Below, piece after piece: positions 1-4,628 of a DNA stretch of 5,400 nucleotides. The notes beneath the pieces were generated by a model that saw only the letters and a list, made by a program, of their open reading frames with translations, was not told where the DNA came from and made no database searches. Source of the stretch: an uncultured Oscillospiraceae bacterium (GTDB lineage: Bacteria > Bacillota > Clostridia > Oscillospirales > Oscillospiraceae); the NCBI GenBank assembly GCA_905234575.1, contig CAJOIG010000083.1:1-5400 (forward strand), given 5' to 3'. Within the stretch, counting starts at the first letter, position 1; every line of letters begins with the position of its first letter. Both the position numbers and the translations under genes were made by a program.

Positions 1-155
1 CCGAAGAACTTCGCCCGCCCGGGCACGATCAGCGCCCGGACCCGGCCGTCGGGCCACTGGATCTCCGCGTCGCAGACATAGCCCAGGCGAACGCCGGTGC
101 TGACGTTGATGACCTCCTTATCGCGCAGGTCGGAAAACCGGCACAGCATACGCAT
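1..155 (-). CDS. YlmC/YmxH family sporulation protein (PRC-barrel), N-terminal part only
   Basis: Read leftwards from an ATG at 155-153, the frame stays open to the window edge and gives 51 residues beginning MRMLCRFSDLRDKEVINV. The pattern of a short N-terminal strand (FSDLRDKEVINV), then TGVRLGYVCDAEI (20-32), then a PDGRVRALIVPGR segment (35-47) matches the compact PRC-barrel fold of the YlmC/YmxH family. Members are small cytosolic proteins of about 80-100 residues in spore-forming Firmicutes, linked to sporulation but of unclear molecular role. I chose the first of two close ATGs because GGAGG at 166-162 lies 6 bases before it; the second ATG at 149 would be 12 bases away. The gene is truncated only by the window. 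It is divergent from the SDR gene, so the two are not co-transcribed. Family call is fairly sure; function in this organism is not. Confidence 0.8.
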   Translation of the reverse strand, partial: MRMLCRFSDLRDKEVINVSTGVRLGYVCDAEIQWPDGRVRALIVPGRAKFF

Positions 156-161
156 CCCTCC

Positions 162-166
162 CCTCC
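162..166 (-). promoter_or_regulatory. Ribosome binding site of the YlmC/YmxH-like gene
   Basis: On the minus strand the bases before the ATG read TTGGAGGGGAGGG. The GGAGG core lies 6 bases from the ATG at 155, which favours this ATG over the in-frame one two codons later. No convincing housekeeping promoter was seen upstream on this strand. Confidence 0.6.
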
Positions 167-202
167 AAGGCTATGCGGATCCTGTCGGAAACATGCCCCG
201 TA

Positions 203-232
203 TTGATTTGTCCGCCGTCCCTGTGCTATAAT
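203..232 (+). promoter_or_regulatory. Sigma-A-type promoter with extended -10, for the SDR gene
   Basis: A -35 box TTGATT (203-208) and a perfect -10 box TATAAT (227-232) are separated by 18 bases. The -10 is preceded by TG plus one base (224-226), the extended -10 element common in Gram-positive promoters. The transcription start would be near 239-240, giving a leader of about 143 bases before the SDR start codon. This is the best promoter-like match in the 156-382 intergenic region, and it faces the SDR gene. It is a sequence-only prediction. Confidence 0.75.
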
Positions 233-251
233 CCCGATGAAACGGAGGGTT

Positions 252-279
252 GCTTGTCAAAGAAGTCTCTTTGACAAGC
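252..279. repeat. Perfect 12-bp inverted repeat in the SDR leader (operator or mRNA hairpin)
   Basis: GCTTGTCAAAGA (252-263) and TCTTTGACAAGC (268-279) are perfect inverse complements around a 4-base centre AGTC. The site begins about 12 bases after the predicted transcription start. No run of T follows, so it is not an intrinsic terminator. The symmetric TTGTCAA/TTGACAA halves look like the operator of a dimeric repressor such as a MarR- or TetR-type protein, and a third, similar element CTTGATCAA follows at 282-290. An RNA hairpin function is the alternative. No candidate regulator gene for it lies in the window. Confidence 0.7.
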
Positions 280-369
280 TCCTTGATCAAATTCGATGCG
301 GGCCTTGCCCCCTCGAGCTCCCCCGCTGCTCTGTCAACGGAGGAAAAGCGTCTTTTTTCACAGTCTCAC

Positions 370-375
370 GGAGGG
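370..375 (+). promoter_or_regulatory. Ribosome binding site that sets the SDR start
   Basis: GGAGGG lies 7 bases before the ATG at 383. The frame is open further upstream to an ATG at 296, but that codon has no ribosome binding site at a workable distance and the added 29 residues do not resemble an SDR N-terminus. The ACGGAGG string also occurs at 242 and 337 in the same leader. Confidence 0.8.
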
Positions 376-382
376 TTTATTA

Positions 383-1198
383 ATGAAAAACGTCTACGGA
401 AGCCGCGTGTTCGTCACCGGCGCTTCCAGCGGCCTCGGCAAGGCCTGCGCGGAGGCCTTCGCGAAGGAGGGCTGCCAGGTCCTCGGCGTGTCCCGCTCCT
501 GCGAGGAGACCGTAACGAACTACCCCGGCGGCGGCTCGCTCACCCTGCGGCGGATGGACGTGACGGACGACGCCTCCGTAAACGCCGTCGCGGGCGCCCT
601 GGACGGCGTGGACATCGCGATCCTCTGCGCGGGCATGGGCGTGTCCGGCCCGGCGGAGGAACTGCCCATGGAATTGGCGAAGCGGCAGATGGACGTGAAC
701 TATTTCGGCGTACTGCGCGTGGGCCGGGCAATCCTGCCCAAGATGCGCGCCCAGGGCCGCGGCCTCTTCCTCGTAATTGGCTCCATCGCCGGACGGGTCC
801 CCATCCCCATGCAGAGCCACTATTCGAGCAGCAAATACGCCCTGGAGGCCTATGTCGAGGCCGTGGGCATGGAGATGCGGCGCTTCGGCGTCCGAGCCGT
901 GATCCTCGAGCCCGGCGACACCTGCACCGGCTTCACCGACGCCCGGCAGAAGTACGTCCCGCCCGCGGGATCGCCCTACGCCGGGGTGTGCGAAAAGAGC
1001 GTCGCCGCCATGGAGCGGGATGAGCGGAACGGCCGTCCGCCCTCCTCCGTCTCCGACGTCGCGAAAAAGCTCGCCGGACGCCGGAACCCGCCCGTGCGCG
1101 TCGCCGTCGGCCTCCCCTACAAGGCGCTGATGTTCGTCCGGCGGCTGCTGCCGGACCGGCTCGCCCGCTTCGTCCTCACCAAAATGTATCTCGGTTGA
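383..1198 (+). CDS. Classical short-chain dehydrogenase/reductase (SDR), NADP(H)-type, substrate unknown
   Basis: The 271-residue protein is a single Rossmann-fold SDR, a usual length for the family. The N-terminal nucleotide-binding motif TGASSGLG spans residues 12-19, an Arg after strand 2 (SR, 37-38) suggests NADP(H) preference, and DVT at 59-61 is the adenine-ring contact. The family's NAG motif appears as CAG (82-84). The catalytic tetrad is intact: Asn106, Ser134, Tyr147 and Lys151 (YSSSK). PG at 177-178 follows strand 6. No signal peptide is evident; the C-terminal tail (from about 240) is basic and partly hydrophobic (LPYKALMFVRRLLP) and may touch membrane or substrate. SDRs of this type reduce or oxidise hydroxyl/keto groups on lipids, sugars or steroids; the substrate cannot be read from sequence. 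It is a single-gene unit with its own promoter and terminator, not part of the his operon. Confidence 0.9.
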   Translation: MKNVYGSRVFVTGASSGLGKACAEAFAKEGCQVLGVSRSCEETVTNYPGGGSLTLRRMDVTDDASVNAVAGALDGVDIAILCAGMGVSGPAEELPMELAKRQMDVNYFGVLRVGRAILPKMRAQGRGLFLVIGSIAGRVPIPMQSHYSSSKYALEAYVEAVGMEMRRFGVRAVILEPGDTCTGFTDARQKYVPPAGSPYAGVCEKSVAAMERDERNGRPPSSVSDVAKKLAGRRNPPVRVAVGLPYKALMFVRRLLPDRLARFVLTKMYLG

Positions 1199-1204
1199 TT
1201 GCAC

Positions 1205-1234
1205 AAAACACGCCCTGCCATGGGCGTGTTTTTT
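1205..1234 (+). terminator. Intrinsic terminator after the SDR gene
   Basis: ACACGCCC (1208-1215) pairs with GGGCGTGT (1222-1229) around a 6-base loop, and A residues at 1205-1207 can extend the stem against the following T's. A run of six T's (1229-1234) follows. It starts 7 bases after the SDR stop codon and insulates the his operon promoter just downstream. Confidence 0.9.
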
Positions 1235-1249
1235 CTATTGTCCCGTGCG

Positions 1250-1278
1250 TTGACTTTATCGCTTTAGTCTGTTAGTAT
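1250..1278 (+). promoter_or_regulatory. Promoter of the histidine operon
   Basis: TTGACT (1250-1255) and TAGTAT (1273-1278) are 17 bases apart, and TG at 1270-1271 gives an extended -10. The expected start is near 1285, leaving a leader of under 30 bases before the regulator's ATG at 1312. That leaves no room for a T-box or a histidine attenuator peptide in this transcript, so control most likely acts at initiation. Confidence 0.7.
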
Positions 1279-1283
1279 AGCAG
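1269..1283. promoter_or_regulatory. Candidate operator overlapping the his operon -10 box
   Basis: The 15-base stretch has the imperfect dyad CTGnTAnnnTAnCAG, centred at 1276, with five of six positions matching in each arm. It covers the -10 element, where a bound repressor would block RNA polymerase. The neighbouring TrpR-like protein is the obvious candidate ligand. Short imperfect dyads arise by chance, and I could not compare it with known sites, so this is a weak prediction. Confidence 0.35.
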
Positions 1284-1298
1284 TGCAGTTTATGATTT

Positions 1299-1303
1299 GG
1301 AGG
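1299..1303 (+). promoter_or_regulatory. Ribosome binding site that sets the start of the TrpR-like gene
   Basis: GGAGG (followed by AAG) lies 8 bases before the ATG at 1312. An in-frame TTG at 1297 sits inside this site and is therefore not the start. Confidence 0.8.
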
Positions 1304-1311
1304 AAGAACCC

Positions 1312-1605
1312 ATGTCTCTCAAGCGCTCGGAGCAGACCGACCGCCTTTTTCGCGCCATCCTGTCCCTGCGGGACCTGGATGAGTGCTACCAATACTTCGA
1401 CGACCTCTGCACGGTCAAGGAGGTCCTGACCTTCGCCCAGCGGCAGGAGGTCGCGGGCATGCTGGCGGCGGGCCAGTCCTACCAGCAGACCATCGCCGCC
1501 ACCGGCGCGAGCTCCGCCACCATCAGCCGCGTGAAGCGCTGCCTGGACTACGGCGACGGCGGCTACGCCATGGTGCTCAGCCGCCTCGGCGGGGAAAAGG
1601 CATGA
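1312..1605 (+). CDS. YerC/YecD family TrpR-like regulator, probable histidine operon repressor
   Basis: The 97-residue protein is all-helical in character, as in the TrpR superfamily, and close to the usual YerC length of about 100. The N-terminal helices (7-50) carry the family's DLCTVKEVLTFAQRQEVA segment (31-48). A helix-turn-helix follows at about 53-78, with the recognition helix GASSATISRVKRCL (65-78), closely resembling the GAGIATITR region of E. coli TrpR. TrpR-like proteins bind DNA as dimers, and TrpR itself uses an amino acid as co-repressor. YerC-type genes commonly head his operons in Firmicutes, and a histidine repressor role has been proposed for them; that is my recollection, not shown here. 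The gene is the first of the operon, and its stop overlaps the hisZ start (ATGA, 1602-1605). Autoregulation and histidine as co-repressor are inferences. Confidence 0.88.
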   Translation: MSLKRSEQTDRLFRAILSLRDLDECYQYFDDLCTVKEVLTFAQRQEVAGMLAAGQSYQQTIAATGASSATISRVKRCLDYGDGGYAMVLSRLGGEKA

Positions 1606-2696
1606 GCGCGCAGACCCTGTCCGCCGAGCGCGTGGAGCGCGCCCTGCGGGAGCTCTACCGCCGCTTCGGCTATCGGCAGTACAAGGTCAGCCAGTTCGAG
1701 GAGTACGACCTCTACGCCCAGAACCGCAGCTTCCTCGCCGGGGAGCGCATCCTGAGCTTCACGGACACGGACGGCCGCCTCATGGCCATGAAGCCGGACG
1801 TCACCCTCTCCATCATCCGCAACACCCGGGACGACGACCGCGTCCGGAAGCTCTGGTACACGGAAAACGTCTACCGCGCGCCGCGCAACGGCGACGGCTT
1901 CCGGGAGATATTGCAGACCGGCCTCGAATGCGTCGGGCCGACGGACCTGTACGCCACGGCGGAGGTGGTCATGCTGGCGGCGGAAAGCCTTGCCGCCATC
2001 CGGGAGGACTATGTCCTCGACCTGAGCCACGTCGGCATCCTGACGGGCGTGCTCGCCGCGGCGGACGCTTCCGAAGAAACGTCCCGGGACGTGCTGCGGG
2101 CCGTGGAGGAAAAAAACCTCCACGCGCTGACCGCCGTATGCCGTCGGGATGGGCTGCCGGAAACGACCGCGGAGCTGCTGCGGACCCTGTGCCGCCTGAG
2201 CGGTCCGGCGGAGGCGGCCCTGCCGGAGCTTCTGGCCCTCTCTCTGCCGGAGGACGCCCGCAAGGCCGCGGAGGAGCTGCGGGACATCACCGCCCTGCTT
2301 TCCGCCTTCGGAAGCTACCGGGTGAACCTCGACCTCTCCGTGACGAACGACACGGATTACTATAACGGCGTCGTGTTCCGCGGGTTCGTGGACGGCGCGG
2401 CGGCGGGCGTGCTCTCCGGCGGACGGTACGACAATCTCGTCAACCGCATGGGAAAGACCGGCGGCGCGGCGGGCTTCGCCGTGTATCTTTCCGAGCTCGA
2501 GTACCTTGCGGAGGATGCCCCCGCCTACGACGTGGACACCCTGCTCCTTTACGACGAAAACGACGATCCCGCCCGGGTCGCCGCGGCGGTGAAGGCCCTC
2601 CTCGCGGAGGGCGGCTCCGTCCGCGCCCAGAAGCGGGGCGTGACGGCGTTCTCCTTCCGGCGCGCCGTGGACCTTGACGGACGGGAGGTGGTCTGA
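1602..2696 (+). CDS. hisZ: ATP phosphoribosyltransferase regulatory subunit HisZ
   Basis: This 364-residue protein is a histidyl-tRNA synthetase paralogue that has no aminoacylation role and forms a hetero-octamer with the short HisG, which it activates and makes sensitive to histidine. Visible class II synthetase-like features in order: MKPDVTLSIIR (63-73), the motif 2 region LWYTENVYR (84-92) with REILQTGLECVG (101-112), the histidine-pocket-like segment DYYNGVVFRG (252-261), and the motif 3 region SGGRYDNL (272-279) followed by GAAGFAVYL (288-296). From about 309 a short alternating strand/helix tail (DVDTLLLYDENDDPARVAAAV) recalls the first part of the HisRS anticodon-binding domain but is too short to be complete. 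The start overlaps the regulator's stop (ATGA) with only a weak GGGGAAAAGG ahead, suggesting translational coupling. hisG follows after one base, as expected for its partner. Related hisS is excluded by the missing full C-terminal domain and by context. Confidence 0.93.
   Translation: MSAQTLSAERVERALRELYRRFGYRQYKVSQFEEYDLYAQNRSFLAGERILSFTDTDGRLMAMKPDVTLSIIRNTRDDDRVRKLWYTENVYRAPRNGDGFREILQTGLECVGPTDLYATAEVVMLAAESLAAIREDYVLDLSHVGILTGVLAAADASEETSRDVLRAVEEKNLHALTAVCRRDGLPETTAELLRTLCRLSGPAEAALPELLALSLPEDARKAAEELRDITALLSAFGSYRVNLDLSVTNDTDYYNGVVFRGFVDGAAAGVLSGGRYDNLVNRMGKTGGAAGFAVYLSELEYLAEDAPAYDVDTLLLYDENDDPARVAAAVKALLAEGGSVRAQKRGVTAFSFRRAVDLDGREVV
2684..2688 (+). promoter_or_regulatory. Ribosome binding site of hisG
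   Basis: GGAGG inside the last codons of hisZ lies 9 bases before the ATG at 2698. It supports this start over an upstream in-frame ATG at 2674, which would overlap hisZ by 23 bases, and over the ATG at 2707. Confidence 0.65.
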
Positions 2697-2697
2697 C

Positions 2698-3348
2698 ATG
2701 GCGAGGATGCTGAACATCGCCCTGCCGAAGGGCCGCCTGGGCGAGCGAGTCTACGAGCTTTTCGAGGCCGCGGGCTACGCCTGTCCCGCCCTGATGGAGC
2801 CGAACCGCCGGCTCATCTTTGAAAACGAGGCCGCCGGGGTCCGCTATTTCTGGGCCAAGCCCTCGGACGTGGCGATCTACGTGGAGCGCGGCGCGGCGGA
2901 CATCGGCGTGGCCGGGAAGGACATCCTGCTGGAGTACGGCCCGGACGTGTACGAGCTTCTGGACCTCGGCCTCGGGAAATGCCGTATGTGCGTCGCGGGA
3001 CCGAAGGACTTCCGGGACGACTACGCCCGGACCCTCCGCGTGGCGACGAAATTCCCCCATATCGCCCAGCGGTACTACGCCGCCCAGAGCCGCCCCATCG
3101 ACATCATCGAGATGCACGGCTCCATCGAGCTTGCCCCCATCGTCGGGCTGTCCGACGTCATCGTGGACATCGTGGAGACCGGCAAGACCCTCGCGGAAAA
3201 CGGGCTCGCGCCCCTGCAGGACGTGGTCCCCATCAGCGCGCGGCTCATCGCGAACAAGGCCCGGTACAAATTCTGCACGGCGGAGATACAGACCCTCACG
3301 GACCGGATCGCGGCGCTGCTGGCGCAGGAAAACGAGGCAAAGCTATGA
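2698..3348 (+). CDS. hisG: ATP phosphoribosyltransferase, short catalytic subunit HisG(S)
   Basis: It joins ATP and PRPP to phosphoribosyl-ATP, the committed first step of histidine synthesis in the cytosol. At 216 residues it is the short form, lacking the roughly 80-residue C-terminal histidine-binding domain of the long form, and therefore needs HisZ, encoded immediately upstream. Family motifs in order: ALPKGRL (8-14), AKPSDVAIYVERGAADIGVAGKD (residues 53-75, periplasmic-binding-like fold), ATKFP (116-120), GSIELAPIVGLSD (141-153) and the PRPP-binding loop DIVETGKTL (157-165). The start MARMLNIALPKG is backed by a GGAGG 9 bases upstream; an ATG three codons later is possible. The gap to hisZ is one base and the stop overlaps the hisD start as ATGA. 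The protein looks complete with no damaged motif. Confidence 0.96.
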   Translation: MARMLNIALPKGRLGERVYELFEAAGYACPALMEPNRRLIFENEAAGVRYFWAKPSDVAIYVERGAADIGVAGKDILLEYGPDVYELLDLGLGKCRMCVAGPKDFRDDYARTLRVATKFPHIAQRYYAAQSRPIDIIEMHGSIELAPIVGLSDVIVDIVETGKTLAENGLAPLQDVVPISARLIANKARYKFCTAEIQTLTDRIAALLAQENEAKL

Positions 3349-4628
3349 GAATCCTAAACTATAACGACGCGCCCCTGTCGGAGCTTCTCATCCGCGGCGT
3401 GGAAAAGGCCGGCGTCACCGACGCCGTGCGGGACATCCTCGCGGACGTGGAGGCCCGGGGCGACGCGGCGCTTTTCGACTATACCCGCCGCTTTGACGGC
3501 GCGGAGCTGACGGCCCTGGAGGTCTCCCGCGCGGAGATCGACGCGGCGTATGACGCGCTGGACCCGGAGTTTCGCCGTGTGCTCGAGGAGGCGGCGGAGA
3601 ACATCCGCGCCTTCCACGCCCACGAAAAGCCCGAGGGCTTCCGCATGGAGCGGCCGGACGGCTCCGTCCTCGGCCGGAAGATCACCCCCATCGAGAACGT
3701 CGGCCTCTGCGTCCCCGGACGCACGGCGGCCTACCCCTCCACCGTGCTGATGACGGCGATCCCCGCGAAGCTCGCGGGCTGCGCCCAGCTCGTGATGATC
3801 TCCCCCCCCGGCCCGGACGGGAGGCAGCCGGAGGCCATCCTCGCCGCCGCGAAGATCGCGGGGGTGGACCGGGTGTTCCGCCTCGGCGGGGCCCAGGGCG
3901 TCGCGGCGCTGGCCTATGGCACCGAGAGCGTCCCGAAGGTGGACAAGATCGTCGGCCCCGGCAGCGCCTACGTCGCGGAGGCGAAACGGCAGGTCTTCGG
4001 CCGGGTGGACATCGACATGATCGCCGGCCCCAGCGAGATCCTCGTCGTGGCGGACGGAAAGAGCGACCCCGCCGTCGTCGCGGCGGACCTCCTGAGCCAG
4101 GCCGAGCACGACGTACTGGCCTCCGCCGTCCTCGTGACGGACAGCGCCGAACTGGCCGGGGCCGTTGCCGCGGAGGTGGAGCGGCAGCTGGCCCTCCTGC
4201 CCCGTGAGTCCATCGCCCGGGCGTCCGTGGAGCGAAACGGCAAGATCATCGTGACGGACGATCTCATGGCCGCCGTGGCGGCGGCGAACGCCCTCGCCCC
4301 GGAGCACCTGGAGATCTGCGTGGACGACCCCCTTCCCTACCTGGACCTCGTGCAGAACGCCGGGTCCGTCTTTCTCGGGCGGTACTGCCCGGAGGCCCTG
4401 GGGGACTACCTCGCCGGGCCGAACCACACTCTGCCCACCGCGGGCGCGGCGCGGTTCTCGAGCCCCCTCAGCGTGGAGGACTTCGTCAAGGTCACCCAGT
4501 ACACCTATTTCACGAACGAGGCCCTGCGGGCCGTAAAGGACGACATCGCCCTGTTCGCCCGGCGGGAGCAGCTCGAGGGCCACGCCCGCTCGGCGCTGGT
4601 CCGCTTCGATAAGGAGGTCGTCCGATGA
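3345..4628 (+). CDS. hisD: Histidinol dehydrogenase HisD
   Basis: HisD carries out the last two steps of the pathway, oxidising L-histidinol via histidinaldehyde to L-histidine with two NAD+ and a bound zinc. The 427 residues match the family's usual length of about 430. Comparing with the E. coli enzyme, the zinc ligands correspond to Gln252 and His255 (SQAEHD), Asp354 (GDYLAGPNHTLPT) and His413 (LEGHARSAL), and the catalytic pair to Glu320-His321 (APEHLE). The IDMIAGPSEILVVAD signature lies at 223-237 and the GGAQGVAALAYGT segment at 181-193. All key residues are present. The start overlaps the hisG stop (ATGA), with GAGG at 3334-3337 seven bases ahead; the end overlaps hisC in the same way. 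A run of eight C's at 3802-3809 lies inside the gene but the frame is intact. Confidence 0.97.
   Translation: MRILNYNDAPLSELLIRGVEKAGVTDAVRDILADVEARGDAALFDYTRRFDGAELTALEVSRAEIDAAYDALDPEFRRVLEEAAENIRAFHAHEKPEGFRMERPDGSVLGRKITPIENVGLCVPGRTAAYPSTVLMTAIPAKLAGCAQLVMISPPGPDGRQPEAILAAAKIAGVDRVFRLGGAQGVAALAYGTESVPKVDKIVGPGSAYVAEAKRQVFGRVDIDMIAGPSEILVVADGKSDPAVVAADLLSQAEHDVLASAVLVTDSAELAGAVAAEVERQLALLPRESIARASVERNGKIIVTDDLMAAVAAANALAPEHLEICVDDPLPYLDLVQNAGSVFLGRYCPEALGDYLAGPNHTLPTAGAARFSSPLSVEDFVKVTQYTYFTNEALRAVKDDIALFARREQLEGHARSALVRFDKEVVR
4611..4618 (+). promoter_or_regulatory. Strong ribosome binding site of hisC
   Basis: AAGGAGGT is a full-length match to the anti-Shine-Dalgarno sequence, with the GGAGG core 7 bases before the hisC ATG at 4625. 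It is built into the codons for Lys423-Glu424-Val425 of hisD. It is the strongest such site among the overlapping his genes and suggests hisC has efficient initiation beyond coupling alone. Confidence 0.75.

Noticed and set aside
167..240. Promoter for the YlmC/YmxH-like gene on the minus strand
   Set aside because: I looked for sigma-A and for sporulation-sigma patterns (a CATAGC string lies at 177-172 on that strand), but no -35/-10 pair was good enough to report.
271..299. TTGACA (271-276) as the -35 box of a second SDR promoter
   Set aside because: No acceptable -10 box lies 15-19 bases downstream (CGATGC region). The string is explained by the palindrome, which also places TTGACA on the minus strand, where no -10 follows either.
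344..358. AAAAG-CGT-CTTTTTT as a leader terminator or attenuator
   Set aside because: The T run is itself part of a weak A-T stem, with no GC-rich hairpin before it.
296..382. N-terminal extension of the SDR to the ATG at 296
   Set aside because: No ribosome binding site precedes it at usable distance, the added residues are not SDR-like, and a good GGAGGG sits 7 bases before the ATG at 383.
250..1023. A 257-residue plus-strand frame starting at TTG 250
   Set aside because: It is a shifted reading of the SDR gene, rich in Arg and Gly, with no recognisable domain; its start is directly against the SD with no spacing.
1199..1311. T-box or histidine leader peptide ahead of the his operon
   Set aside because: No leader ORF with consecutive His codons and no T-box-sized structured leader is seen; the only strong hairpin is the terminator of the SDR gene.
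1602..2696. Histidyl-tRNA synthetase (hisS) instead of hisZ
   Set aside because: At 364 residues the complete anticodon-binding domain is missing, and the gene sits directly before a short-form hisG that requires HisZ.
1563..2717. Long minus-strand open frame opposite hisZ (and similar ones opposite hisD at 3354-4583, the SDR gene at 380-1204 and hisG at 2440-3117)
   Set aside because: Long antisense frames are expected when GC-rich genes have G/C at third positions. Their translations are Arg/Gly/His/Ala-rich, show no family motif and lie against genes with complete, conserved domains.
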